Notes: generated by a model not told the origin, from the sequence alone. Positions 8,475 to 17,584 are shown, numbered from the stretch's first letter. The stretch: 59,239 nucleotides of DNA from Lachnospiraceae bacterium UBA7093 (GCA_002492465.1 DKYT01000038.1:1-59239), one strand, 5' to 3'. Numbers and translations: made by a program.

Positions 8475-8494
8475 TTTTCTTCTCCCCTCCGTCT

Positions 8495-9217
8495 CTACCA
8501 GTCCTGGCTGTACAACTCCTCCAGGTACTGGCTGTAGGTTACTCCTACCTCTATCTCCCCATAATCTTTTGTAAGCAGGATTTTATGCCGGACCAGATCC
8601 ACATTTTGAATATAGTCTCTGTTTACTATGGTATCCCGCTTACACTGAATGAAATTGTCTCCTTTGAGTTTTTCCCGGATCTGCTGCACGGGCATATAAG
8701 GAACGCAAAGTACTCTCTCATCTCTCAGATGTACAAATATCTTGCGGGTTTTCACGGTTATGTACACGATCTCTTCCTCCAGAACCCAATGCACCACCCC
8801 AAACCGGCGGAAAAAAACCTGATTGAGATTGCCGCTATAACGAAGCGCTCTCAGGCTGTCCTCCACAACCCTTTTAAACTGTTCCTCCTGAACCGGCTTT
8901 CCCACCATCTTATAACTGTTCAGCTTTTCATAGGTATAAAGCTTTGAGGTTGCAAGATCCGTTATAAACAAAACCGGCGTACTGCAATATCTTTCCATAT
9001 CCCGTATTTTATCTACAAATGCAAGCTCCGGAGGCAGCTCCCCTCCCTCCTCCTCAAGGGTCGTATCCACAATAAACAAGTCTATGAAATTTTTAACGGC
9101 ACATTTATAAGCCTTTTGAGCATCGCTCAGGGCATATATTTCCGCCCTTTCTTCTATCATGCTCTTCAGGCTTATCAATGTATCCGTATCCTTCTCCAGT
9201 ATCAGTATTTTTCTCAA
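8495..9217 (-). CDS. LytTR-family response regulator in the usual spo0A position
   Basis: About 240 residues: an N-terminal CheY-like receiver (opening KILILEKDTDTL, phospho-acceptor Asp in LFIVDTT, conserved Lys in MVGKPV) and a C-terminal LytTR DNA-binding domain (VVHWVLEEEIVYITVKTRKI ... DTIVNRDYIQNVD ... EIEVGVTYSQYLEEL). The acidic pocket is reduced to E-K-D rather than D-D. The TTG at 9217 is preferred because GAGGG lies 9 bases upstream; an ATG at 9256 adds 13 residues but has no usable ribosome site. It follows spoIVB by under 80 bases, exactly where many Clostridia and Bacilli carry spo0A. No histidine kinase gene is adjacent. Confidence 0.88.
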   Translation of the reverse strand: MRKILILEKDTDTLISLKSMIEERAEIYALSDAQKAYKCAVKNFIDLFIVDTTLEEEGGELPPELAFVDKIRDMERYCSTPVLFITDLATSKLYTYEKLNSYKMVGKPVQEEQFKRVVEDSLRALRYSGNLNQVFFRRFGVVHWVLEEEIVYITVKTRKIFVHLRDERVLCVPYMPVQQIREKLKGDNFIQCKRDTIVNRDYIQNVDLVRHKILLTKDYGEIEVGVTYSQYLEELYSQDW

Positions 9218-9295
9218 AGATCGGCGTCCCTCTTTCGTTCCTTTCCATAAAATCATCCTACCATATGTCCCACTTTTTGGAAAGAAAATTCTCCG

Positions 9296-10591
9296 CTACA
9301 GCATGTTTTCAATGAAGATCCCATACCCTTTTGCCGGCTCCTGAACCAGAACATGGGTGACGGCTCCCACCAGCTTGTTATCCTGAATGATTGGGCTTCC
9401 GCTCATCCCCTGGACAATGCCGCCTGTGGTGTTTAAAAGCTCCTGGTCTGTGATCTCAAGCACAATTCCTCTGTTTATATTATCATTTTCCAGGTTGATA
9501 TCAGTAATCTCCACATCATATGTCTGTATTCCATTTCCCAGAGAGCACAGGATCTGTGCAGGTCCTTTTTTGATCTCCTGCTTCAGCCCCAGAGGAAGGT
9601 AATCATAAACTGCCTCCATTTCGGTTTCCGGCGTACAAATTCCGAAAATTCCTCTGGGCGTATTTGCCGTGATAGCGCCCATAATATTCTTGTCATCATA
9701 TTCAATAAAGCCGGTTAATTCTCCCGGCGAACCGGTGGTTCCCTTGGTAATTCCTATAATCTCTGTGTGATAAAGGGTTCCCGAAGACAAGGTCATCAGG
9801 GTACTGGTATCTACGTCGTTAATCCCATGTCCCAGCGCGCCAAAGCATCCGTTCTCATCGATATAAGTCATGGTTCCAACCCCCTGGGCATTATCCCTTA
9901 CCCATATTCCCATTTTGTATTCTCCGTTTTGATTGGGCACAGGACGCGCCTTTACCTCCAGCAGCATATCCCCTCTCTGTACCTTAAACACCAGCTCCTG
10001 CCCCTCGCAGTGGCTGATTTTATCAACCAATTCCCTTTTTTCATTGATCTCTTCATCATTGATTTCCAGAATATAGTCTCCCGTCTGAAACACGTATTTT
10101 CCGGGATTTACAATCTGTCCGTCCTCCCCCTCAAATTCGCCGATGCCCACCACCAGCACTCCCTGGGTCTTAACAAAAATACCGATGGGAATTCCCGCCG
10201 GCTTTAAACGGACATCCTGAATGACTTCCACATCCACTTCCTTAAGGGGTATGATGCCAAAAATTTTCAAATGGAGTTTATATTGATCCACCTGACTTGC
10301 CTTCAAGGTTACGGGATGCCCCAAATCGATATAAAGGCGGTTATTTTCCACATTGGTATTGGTACTGCTGCTGACCTCCACTGCCTCCTTATATATTTCT
10401 CCTGAGGCAGGTACTTTAAAATCCAATTCCTGCTCCACCCCCGCTTTAATCATGATGGTAGATGGAACACTGAGCCACATAAAATAGTACATAGACAACA
10501 GCACTGCCGCCACGCCAAATACAAGCATGGCATATAAAAATTTTTTATAAATCAGCCCCCTATCATGGACTGCTTCCTTTAAATGGTTCAA
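9296..10591 (-). CDS. spoIVB: SpoIVB peptidase
   Basis: SpoIVB is the forespore-secreted serine peptidase that activates SpoIVFB and so pro-sigma-K processing. The 431-residue protein has an N-terminal signal-anchor (YAMLVFGVAAVLLSMYYFMWL), a PDZ domain at about 140-215, and the SA/S55 peptidase domain with His in GALGHGINDVDT and nucleophile Ser in VQGMSGSPIIQ. The start is TTG, preceded by AAAGGA at 9-base spacing. It follows recN as in most spore formers, but two hairpin repeats and a terminator separate the two genes, so it likely has its own, sporulation-specific transcription. Confidence 0.96.
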   Translation of the reverse strand: MNHLKEAVHDRGLIYKKFLYAMLVFGVAAVLLSMYYFMWLSVPSTIMIKAGVEQELDFKVPASGEIYKEAVEVSSSTNTNVENNRLYIDLGHPVTLKASQVDQYKLHLKIFGIIPLKEVDVEVIQDVRLKPAGIPIGIFVKTQGVLVVGIGEFEGEDGQIVNPGKYVFQTGDYILEINDEEINEKRELVDKISHCEGQELVFKVQRGDMLLEVKARPVPNQNGEYKMGIWVRDNAQGVGTMTYIDENGCFGALGHGINDVDTSTLMTLSSGTLYHTEIIGITKGTTGSPGELTGFIEYDDKNIMGAITANTPRGIFGICTPETEMEAVYDYLPLGLKQEIKKGPAQILCSLGNGIQTYDVEITDINLENDNINRGIVLEITDQELLNTTGGIVQGMSGSPIIQDNKLVGAVTHVLVQEPAKGYGIFIENML

Positions 10592-10620
10592 GTTTTCACA
10601 TCCTTTATCCTAAAATACCA

Positions 10621-10650
10621 AACGCCGACACACTTTGCGAGCCGGCTTAT
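10621..10650. repeat. Intergenic palindromic repeat, copy 3
   Basis: Copy with AACGCCGACACAC, loop TTT, GCGAGCCGGCTTAT, between recN and spoIVB. It is seven bases from copy 4 in the same orientation. Confidence 0.88.
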
Positions 10651-10657
10651 TGAACCA

Positions 10658-10687
10658 AACGCCGACACGCTTTGCGAGCCGGCTTAT
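10658..10687. repeat. Intergenic palindromic repeat, copy 4 (reference unit)
   Basis: Reference unit of a 30-bp family: left arm AACGCCGACACGC, loop TTT, right arm GCGAGCCGGCTTAT. The arms pair over about ten bases with one mismatch and one wobble. Seven copies occur in the window, at 5835, 5871, 10621, 10658, 28249, 50138 and 54232, all outside coding sequence. It is REP/BIME-like in size, intergenic location and tandem arrangement. Confidence 0.9.
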
Positions 10688-10693
10688 TGGGTC

Positions 10694-10723
10694 AAAAAGG
10701 CATACATCCTGCATGCCTTTTTT
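10694..10723 (-). terminator. Terminator after recN
   Basis: Hairpin with arms GGCATGCA and TGTATGCC flanked by A-runs on one side and T-runs on the other, lying 58 bases downstream of the recN stop. On the minus strand the stem is followed by TTTTTGA. Confidence 0.8.
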
Positions 10724-10780
10724 AGTATGTGAAAAACTTGAAATTTTACTTTCTAAATTTTATTTTTTTGTTTCCAAATG

Positions 10781-12475
10781 TTACAAATAAGATTTTGACT
10801 TTACTTTGCGTGCCGCCTCCCGGATCTCTCTGGCGTTGCCTAAAACCGCTTCCGTCATCTCGCCGCTTCCCAAAAGCCTTGCTAGTTCTCCCAGGCTTTC
10901 GTCTTCTTTCATTTCCCTGATATTGGTCACGGTTCTTTCATGGATCACATTTTTTTCGATCATAAAATGGGTATCCGCCATAGCGGCGATCTGGGCAAGA
11001 TGGGTAATGCAAATAACCTGATGGTTTCTGGAAAGCCGCCCCAGTTTTTCGGAAACCTTCCACGCCGTTTTACCGCTGATTCCCGTGTCGATTTCATCAA
11101 AAACCAGCGTATCCGTTTCATCCTTGTCCGCAAAAACCGTTTTAAAGGCAAGCATAATACGGGAAAGCTCTCCTCCGCTTGCCACCTGCCACACAGGCTT
11201 TAGGGCTTCCCCCGGATTGGTAGAAATCAAAAATTCCACCTGATCGTATCCTTCCGATGTAAATTCCTCCTGGTTGGAAAGAATGGAAATTGAAAACTTC
11301 ACATCGGGAAAGTTTAAGTCGATCATCCCTTCCTTCAGCTTCCCCGAAAGAGGCGCCGCCGCCTTTTTTCTCAATTCCGAAAGCCGGGCGCACAGCACCA
11401 GAATTTCCCTCTTCTGTTCCTCCATTCTGAGCCGAAGCTGCTCCATATACGCCTCATAGTGATTCAGCTTATCCAGCTCCTGCTGTTTTTTCTCCCATGC
11501 CTTCAAAATTTCTTCTATGGTATTTCCATATTTATCCTTCAGATGATTTAAAACGTTGAGACGTTCTTCCAGCTGGACAAATTCTCTCTCGTCAAAGGTA
11601 AGCCCGTCTCTGTATTGTGCCACAGAGCGGTTAAAATCATTCAAAAGATCATCAATATCCGTAAGCTGGGCGGTAAGCGCTTCTATCTCCCCGTCATATT
11701 CCGTCAGAGGTTTCAGCTCCCGCAGAGCATGTCCCACTGCAAGCCCGGCGCTGCCTTCCTCTTCATATCCGGTCAGCCCGTGCACCATATAAACGGTTTC
11801 CTGGATTTTTCGGGCATTTGCCAGCTTGCGGTATTTGCCCTCCACCTGTTCATCCTCAGCCGGTTCCAGAGCCGCAGCTTCGATTTCATTGATCTCAAAT
11901 TCCAGGAGCTTTGCCTCCCGCATTCTTACCGCCTCGTCCAGGTTTTGTTCCGCCAGCTCTTCTTTGCAGCTTTTGTAATCTGAAAGCCTCTCCTTCAGCT
12001 GCCGTTTCAGTTCATCGGCTTCCCCGCCGATATAGTCATCCAGCATTTTCCGGTAGGAAGCAGGCTTTAAGAGAGACTGGTGCTCATGCTGTCCATACAT
12101 ATCCAACAGACAGCCCGCCAGATTCCTCAGTTGTCCGGCACTGACGCTTTCTCCGTTTGCCCGGCAGACGCTTCTGCCAGCTGTAATTTTTCTTTGTAAG
12201 ATCAGCGTGTGATCTTCCTCCAGAGGCAGATCCAATTCCCGGATCTTCTCACACTGTCGTTCATTTAATGAAAAAATCAATTCCACCAGTGCGTATTCCG
12301 CCCCTGTGCGGATATATTCCTTATCCGCTTTTGCCCCCAGCGCCAGATTGACAGAGCCAATAATAATGGATTTTCCTGCGCCGGTTTCACCGGTGAGAAT
12401 ATTCATTCCCGGGGAGAACGTAATCTCCTGCTCATCGATTAACGCCAGATTTTTTACATGTAAACTTTCAAGCAT
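10781..12475 (-). CDS. recN: DNA repair protein RecN
   Basis: An SMC-like ATPase that acts early at double-strand breaks. The 564-residue protein has the N-terminal Walker A loop GETGAGKSIII (about residues 30-40), two long coiled coils through the middle (about 150-210 and 270-370) and the C-terminal ABC signature and Walker B block (VASGGELSRIMLAF; TLVFDEIDTGISG). Full length for the family. It lies 42 bases after argR, the usual argR-recN order of Firmicutes. Confidence 0.97.
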   Translation of the reverse strand: MLESLHVKNLALIDEQEITFSPGMNILTGETGAGKSIIIGSVNLALGAKADKEYIRTGAEYALVELIFSLNERQCEKIRELDLPLEEDHTLILQRKITAGRSVCRANGESVSAGQLRNLAGCLLDMYGQHEHQSLLKPASYRKMLDDYIGGEADELKRQLKERLSDYKSCKEELAEQNLDEAVRMREAKLLEFEINEIEAAALEPAEDEQVEGKYRKLANARKIQETVYMVHGLTGYEEEGSAGLAVGHALRELKPLTEYDGEIEALTAQLTDIDDLLNDFNRSVAQYRDGLTFDEREFVQLEERLNVLNHLKDKYGNTIEEILKAWEKKQQELDKLNHYEAYMEQLRLRMEEQKREILVLCARLSELRKKAAAPLSGKLKEGMIDLNFPDVKFSISILSNQEEFTSEGYDQVEFLISTNPGEALKPVWQVASGGELSRIMLAFKTVFADKDETDTLVFDEIDTGISGKTAWKVSEKLGRLSRNHQVICITHLAQIAAMADTHFMIEKNVIHERTVTNIREMKEDESLGELARLLGSGEMTEAVLGNAREIREAARKVKSKSYL

Positions 12476-12517
12476 ATTGCTTCCTCCTTATGCCCCTTCT
12501 CTCAAGTGCACAGGCGG

Positions 12518-12970
12518 TCACTCTTCCAGTACGCCGCTTATTTTTGCCATAACAGCCTGGGTATCCTCCACAGTGCGCACTGCCATCATAATGGTGTCGT
12601 CCCCTGCAATGGAACCCACAATCTCTTTCAACTTCATAGCGTCTATGGCGGCGGCAACCGCCATAGCCATACCCGATACCGTTTTGACCACAAGAATATT
12701 CTGCGCCATATCCATAGATACGAATCCATCCTTCAGCACCCGTATGTATTTGTCGCTAAGATAATGATCGCTGTGGGGTAAAACAGTATATTTCTGTCTT
12801 CCGTCCCCCATTGGAACCTTAGAAAGCTTTAATTCCCGGATATCCCGGGACACAGTCGCCTGGGTAACAGCGTATCCTGTCTCCTTCAGCTTATCCGCTA
12901 ATTCCTCCTGAGTCTCAATCTCAAACTGTTCCACCAGCTCTTTTATTTTTTGGTGTCTGCTCTTTTTCAT
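12518..12970 (-). CDS. argR: Arginine repressor ArgR/AhrC
   Basis: A 150-residue transcription regulator that senses L-arginine. The N-terminal winged helix spans about 1-70, with recognition region TQATVSRDIRELKLSKVP. The C-terminal oligomerisation domain has the arginine-binding GDDTIMMAVRT motif near 124-134. The gene lies between nadK and recN, as in many Firmicutes. No arginine biosynthesis gene is in the window, so its targets lie elsewhere. Confidence 0.96.
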   Translation of the reverse strand: MKKSRHQKIKELVEQFEIETQEELADKLKETGYAVTQATVSRDIRELKLSKVPMGDGRQKYTVLPHSDHYLSDKYIRVLKDGFVSMDMAQNILVVKTVSGMAMAVAAAIDAMKLKEIVGSIAGDDTIMMAVRTVEDTQAVMAKISGVLEE

Positions 12971-13014
12971 AATTTTCCCCGCCTTACCGTGCCCTCTTTC
13001 TCATACTCCCTCTT

Positions 13015-13869
13015 TTAGTCGCTCATTTTTCTGTGTAGTACTTCCAGAAAGCTTGCCTGTCCCAGCTTGACAATTCCGGTGGTTTTTTCTGACCTTTTCA
13101 CTTCGATTTTGTCTCCCGTATGCAGGGTGATTTTATGGCAGCCGTCAAATATTGCCTCCACTTCCTGCTTCTCCCCGTCCTTGCTGCATCCGATCTCCAC
13201 CGTCACCTGATCCTCCGGGGAAAGCACTATGGTTCTGTTTTGCATGGAATGAGGACAGATCGGCGTAAGAAGAATCAGCTTTGCCCTGGGTTCTACAATA
13301 GGACCTCCCGCAGACAGGCTGTACCCGGTAGATCCTGTGGGCGTAGAAAGAATAATGCCGTCGCCATGATAGTGATGAAGGAATTGTCCATTGACATATA
13401 TATTAAAATGAATAATCTGCAAAGACCCTTTTCTGGTAATTACAATATCGTTCAGCGCCCTTGCTTCATCCTTAATACCCTGCCCGCCGTAGCTTTTTCC
13501 GCAAAGCATCATGCGGTTTTCAATTTCAAACTGATCCCCGATCAGTTTCTCAAGGGCATCCTCTATTCCCGTCTTATTGACTTCCGTCAAAAAGCCCAGG
13601 GTTCCCATATTAATTCCCAGAAAAGGAACATCCCTTGCCGCCAGGTCGGTTGCCGCCTGCAAAAGAGTTCCGTCTCCTCCCAGTACAATCACACAGTCCA
13701 CCTGCCGGCTTACCTGCTTTTGATAGGTATATGCCTCTCCGTCAGATTTTCGGGAGCCTTCATCTACAATGCATTTTTTGCCGTGCACCGTGAGATAGGC
13801 ATGAATGGCATAAGCTGTCTTAAGCTCCGGATCCTTGGTGGGGTTGGATATTACATAAAAATATTCCAT
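13015..13869 (-). CDS. nadK: NAD kinase
   Basis: Phosphorylates NAD to NADP in the cytosol. The 284-residue protein carries the family blocks VILGGDGTLLQAA (about 61-73), ALNDIVITRKG and HYHGDGIILSTPTGSTGYSLSAGG (split over about 165-190), the last forming the NAD pocket. It starts 3 bases after tlyA ends, so the two are translated from one message. Confidence 0.97.
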   Translation of the reverse strand: MEYFYVISNPTKDPELKTAYAIHAYLTVHGKKCIVDEGSRKSDGEAYTYQKQVSRQVDCVIVLGGDGTLLQAATDLAARDVPFLGINMGTLGFLTEVNKTGIEDALEKLIGDQFEIENRMMLCGKSYGGQGIKDEARALNDIVITRKGSLQIIHFNIYVNGQFLHHYHGDGIILSTPTGSTGYSLSAGGPIVEPRAKLILLTPICPHSMQNRTIVLSPEDQVTVEIGCSKDGEKQEVEAIFDGCHKITLHTGDKIEVKRSEKTTGIVKLGQASFLEVLHRKMSD

Positions 13870-13872
13870 ATG

Positions 13873-14781
13873 TTATTCCTCATTTCCATGTTTAAAATCC
13901 AGGCTGTCATGCGCCTGTTTCACTGTCTCCGCCACCTGGGAGGATACCTTCTCCAGCCAGGAAAATCCACTTTTATCTGTTATGATATTTCGCAGATCCG
14001 CCTCCGCTTCCGCCTCTGTGATTTCCACGGTATTTTTCATTTTTTCCGGATTTTTTTTCAGATGAACCAGATACTCGATGTTTCCTTCAGGTCCTTTGAT
14101 GGGTGAAAAATCAAGATGCAGTATGTCAAAACCTATGTAAGCCCCATAGTCGATCACTTTTCGGATAACCTCCTGATGCACCTGAGGTTCTCTCACGACA
14201 CCCTTTTTGCCCACTTTATCCCGACCTGCTTCAAATTGAGGTTTAATCAGGCATACCATTTCTCCCTGCTCTTTCAAAAGCGCTCTTGCCGGCAGTAAAA
14301 TCTTGGTCAGAGAAATGAAAGACACATCCACCGAGGCAAAATCCAGTTCATCCGGTATGTCCTCCGGAACCATAAACCTGAAATTGGTCTTCTCCATGCA
14401 GACCACTCTCTCATCCTTTCGCAGCTTCCAGTCCAGCTGTCCGTGCCCTACGTCCACTGCATATACCCTGCTGGCGCCGTTCTGTAGCATACAATCGGTA
14501 AAACCGCCTGTGGATGCCCCGATATCCATACATATTCTGTCTTGCAAAGACAACCCAAAACGATCCACCGCTTTCTCCAGCTTAAGCCCTCCCCGGCTCA
14601 CATATTTCTGGGGACTGCCCTTTACCTGGATCTTTACCTTATCCGGGTCAAAAGAAGCGCCCGCCTTATCCTCCCTTTGTCCGTCTACAAAAACAGCTCC
14701 GGACATAATAATCCCTTTTGCCTTTTCTCTGGAAGGCGCAAGACCCTCCGCAACCAGCAGTACGTCAAGCCTTTCTTTCAT
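13873..14781 (-). CDS. tlyA: TlyA family rRNA 2'-O-methyltransferase
   Basis: A 302-residue protein with an N-terminal S4 RNA-binding domain (MKERLDVLLVAEGLAPSRE, about 1-65) and a FtsJ-like Rossmann methyltransferase domain (SAM loop CMDIGASTGGFTDCML; DFASVDVSFISL). TlyA enzymes methylate ribose of rRNA; the Bacillus ortholog is YqxC. Its start codon overlaps the dxs stop in an ATGA junction. The C-terminal 45 residues form a long helical tail beyond the catalytic fold (NTVEITEAEAEADLRN...). Confidence 0.93.
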   Translation of the reverse strand: MKERLDVLLVAEGLAPSREKAKGIIMSGAVFVDGQREDKAGASFDPDKVKIQVKGSPQKYVSRGGLKLEKAVDRFGLSLQDRICMDIGASTGGFTDCMLQNGASRVYAVDVGHGQLDWKLRKDERVVCMEKTNFRFMVPEDIPDELDFASVDVSFISLTKILLPARALLKEQGEMVCLIKPQFEAGRDKVGKKGVVREPQVHQEVIRKVIDYGAYIGFDILHLDFSPIKGPEGNIEYLVHLKKNPEKMKNTVEITEAEAEADLRNIITDKSGFSWLEKVSSQVAETVKQAHDSLDFKHGNEE

Positions 14782-16643
14782 AGGTCAATTTCCATTTCTT
14801 TTTTAATTTTAGCAGCAATAGAAGGTGCGTCGATACCGATCTCCTGCTTTAACAGTTCTACATTTCCATGCTCAATATATTCGTCGGGTATCCCAATCTG
14901 CATAAAGCCGGTACCCGTGCCCAGTGCGTCCATGGCTTCCCTGACCTTCTCTCCATAGCCGCCGCTTGCCACGTTTTCCTCCATGGAAACCACAAGCCTA
15001 TGATTACGCGCCGCCCACTCCACCGCCTGCAAGTCGATGGGTTTTACAAATCTGGCGTTGATTATGCTGCATTTGCAGCCGGATGCATTCAGCAGTTCCT
15101 TTACTTCCTCGGCGGTTTTTACCATACTTCCTACCGCCAAAAGGCATACCTCGCCCTCCGCGTAAAGCAGCTCCGCCTTGCCCAGGGAAACAGGAGCGCG
15201 GAATTCCCTCAATCCGGCATATGCCTCCCCTCTGGGATAACGAATCGCAATGGGACCTTCAAAGGCAATGGCAAACTTCATCATATCGGAAAGCTCCCAT
15301 TTATTTTTAGGCGCCATAATATGCATACCGGGTATGGAAGACAAAAAGGACAAATCAAAAATTCCCTGATGGGTCTCTCCGTCGCTTCCCACCAGCCCCG
15401 CTCTGTCAATGGCAAATACCACCGGAAGATTCTGAATGCATACGTCGTGGAGAATCTGATCGTAAGCGCGCTGGAGGAAGGAAGAGTAAATTGCCACCAC
15501 CGGCTTCAAGCCTCCCGCGGCAAGCCCTGCGGCAAAAGTAACCGCATGTTCCTCCGCAATTCCCACATCAAAAAACCGATCCGGATACATATTCCGGAAT
15601 CGCTTAAGACCTGTTCCGTCAGGCATAGCCGCTGTAATTGCCACTACCTTTTCATCCCTTGCCCCTAACTTGGTCATAACGGTGGAAAAAATATCCGTAT
15701 AATTTGCCGTGGTTCTCGGTTTGGTGGGAACACCGGTCTCAATATCAAAAGGTTCCGCCCCATGGAATCTTGCCGGATGCCGCTCCGCCGGAGCGAACCC
15801 TTTTCCCTTCTGTGTAATCACATGTACAATTACCGCATTTCTGGTACGCTTTGCCTCATGAAAAGCGCGCAGCATTGCCGAAATATTGTGACCGTCTACC
15901 GGTCCCAGATAGGTAATTCCCATATCCTCAAAGAACATCCCCGGAACTACCAACTGTTTAAAGCTGCTTTTTGCCTTACGGATGCCCTCTACCACCTTAT
16001 CGCCCTTGGGGATCTCTTTCAGGGTATTGTATACCCCCTCCTTAATATCCAGATAGGCGTTTGCCGTTCTCACATTGTTTAAGTATTTTGAAACGCCGCC
16101 TACATTTTCGGAAATGGACATATTATTGTCGTTGAGAACTATAATAAAGTTTGTTTCCAGCTTGGCGGCATTGTTTAACGCCTCGTACGCCATCCCTCCG
16201 GTAAGGGAACCGTCCCCGATCACGGATACCACTGTGTTGGTTCCGCCCTGGATGTCGCGTGCCTTTACCAGTCCCAGCCCTGCCGAGATGGAAGTGGAGC
16301 TGTGCCCCGTATCAAAACAGTCGCAGTCGCTTTCTTTTCTCTTGGGGAATCCGCTCATTCCTCCAAATTTGCGCAATGTTTCAAATCCGTCTCTCCTCCC
16401 GGTAAGAAGCTTATGGGTATAGGATTGATGCCCCACATCCCAGATCAGCTTGTCCTCAGGCAGGTTCAGGAAAAGGTGAAGCGCTATGGTCAGCTCTACC
16501 GCACCCAGGTTGGAGCCTAAATGCCCTCCTGTACGGGATATCTTTTCAATTAAAAACTCCCTTATCTCCCGCGCCAGCTCCGGATAATCTGACGGATTCA
16601 CATTCTTAATATCGTTTACGCCTTTGATATTGTCAAGCAACAT
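14778..16643 (-). CDS. dxs: 1-deoxy-D-xylulose-5-phosphate synthase
   Basis: First step of the MEP isoprenoid pathway: thiamine-diphosphate-dependent condensation of pyruvate and glyceraldehyde 3-phosphate. The 621-residue protein shows the transketolase-type TPP domain (DVGHQSYTHKLLTGRRD; VIGDGSLTGGMAYEALNNA), the pyrimidine-binding domain (DVGIAEEHAVTFAAGLA) and a C-terminal transketolase domain. It is followed by tlyA with a 4-base overlap and preceded by ispA, so supply of C5 units and chain elongation are encoded side by side. Confidence 0.97.
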   Translation of the reverse strand: MLLDNIKGVNDIKNVNPSDYPELAREIREFLIEKISRTGGHLGSNLGAVELTIALHLFLNLPEDKLIWDVGHQSYTHKLLTGRRDGFETLRKFGGMSGFPKRKESDCDCFDTGHSSTSISAGLGLVKARDIQGGTNTVVSVIGDGSLTGGMAYEALNNAAKLETNFIIVLNDNNMSISENVGGVSKYLNNVRTANAYLDIKEGVYNTLKEIPKGDKVVEGIRKAKSSFKQLVVPGMFFEDMGITYLGPVDGHNISAMLRAFHEAKRTRNAVIVHVITQKGKGFAPAERHPARFHGAEPFDIETGVPTKPRTTANYTDIFSTVMTKLGARDEKVVAITAAMPDGTGLKRFRNMYPDRFFDVGIAEEHAVTFAAGLAAGGLKPVVAIYSSFLQRAYDQILHDVCIQNLPVVFAIDRAGLVGSDGETHQGIFDLSFLSSIPGMHIMAPKNKWELSDMMKFAIAFEGPIAIRYPRGEAYAGLREFRAPVSLGKAELLYAEGEVCLLAVGSMVKTAEEVKELLNASGCKCSIINARFVKPIDLQAVEWAARNHRLVVSMEENVASGGYGEKVREAMDALGTGTGFMQIGIPDEYIEHGNVELLKQEIGIDAPSIAAKIKKEMEIDL

Positions 16644-16684
16644 ACCATTTACCTTCTTTTCTTCTGTCCTACAGTCTGAACGGT

Positions 16685-17584
16685 TTACTTATCTCTGGTA
16701 ATCAGAGAAATCACAAGTTCCTCCAAAAATTCATTTTTTCTTTCAAAAGAGCGAAGGATGGAAAGGGCTTCCTGGGACAGCCTTTCCACTTCTTTTCCTG
16801 CTTTTTCAAGTCCATGGAGGGACACATAGGTGAGCTTGTTATTTTTCTCATCGCTGCCAATGGGCTTCCCTAAAACCTCTTCCGTGCTGGTTACATCCAG
16901 TATATCGTCCTGGATCTGAAAGGCGATACCAATATTGTAAGCCGCCTTCTCCATCAGCTCCACTTCTCCCTTATGGGCTCCTGCCAGAACTGCGCCGATC
17001 ATCATTGCCGCCTGGATCAACGCCGCCGTCTTATTTTCATGAATAAACAAGAGTTGCTCCTCCGTTACCTCCGCTCCTGTTTCCGCCTCAATATCCGCCG
17101 TCTGTCCTCCGATCATCCCGTAGATCCCGGCTTTTCGCCCTAATATTTGAATTGCCGCCGCAATCTGCCTCAGCTCCTCCCCATTTCTTGCCAGATCAAA
17201 GGAAAGCGCCGCCGTTTCATAAGCAAGATTCAGCAGCCCGTCTCCGGCAAGAATCGCCATACCGTCTCCATAAACCTTCCAGGTTGTTTTGCACCCTCTC
17301 CGGTATTCATCATTATCCATTGCCGGCAGGTCGTCATGTACCAGGGAATAGTTATGAATCATTTCCAACGCCGCCATAAAAGGTTCTATCCGTTTTCCCT
17401 CTCCTCCAAACAAAAGGAAGCTCTCTTCCATAAGAACAGGGCGCAGACGTTTGCCCCCTGCCATAACGCTGTAATTCATTGCCTCCAAAACCGTTTTCTG
17501 GAAGCCCCTCTCCTCAGGCAGATACGCCATGAGAATCTGCTCCGCACGTTTGGTTTTAACCCCCAGTGTTTCCTTAAAATTCAT
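16685..17584 (-). CDS. ispA: Polyprenyl (farnesyl-type) diphosphate synthase
   Basis: Condenses IPP with allylic diphosphates to farnesyl or geranylgeranyl diphosphate. The roughly 299-residue protein has the first Asp-rich motif VHDDLPAMDND, the second motif FQIQDDILDV, and the Lys/Arg cluster AGGKRLRPVLM. I place the start at the ATG at 17584: GGAG lies 6 bases upstream and the product begins MNFKETL as in homologs. An upstream ATG at 17602 would overlap xseB by 29 bases instead of 11. Confidence 0.95.
   Translation of the reverse strand: MNFKETLGVKTKRAEQILMAYLPEERGFQKTVLEAMNYSVMAGGKRLRPVLMEESFLLFGGEGKRIEPFMAALEMIHNYSLVHDDLPAMDNDEYRRGCKTTWKVYGDGMAILAGDGLLNLAYETAALSFDLARNGEELRQIAAAIQILGRKAGIYGMIGGQTADIEAETGAEVTEEQLLFIHENKTAALIQAAMMIGAVLAGAHKGEVELMEKAAYNIGIAFQIQDDILDVTSTEEVLGKPIGSDEKNNKLTYVSLHGLEKAGKEVERLSQEALSILRSFERKNEFLEELVISLITRDK

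Noticed and set aside
13120..14106. Long rightward open frame (328 codons) opposite nadK and tlyA
   Set aside because: It is antisense to two clearly conserved enzymes, has no ribosome site, and its translation shows no recognisable domain.
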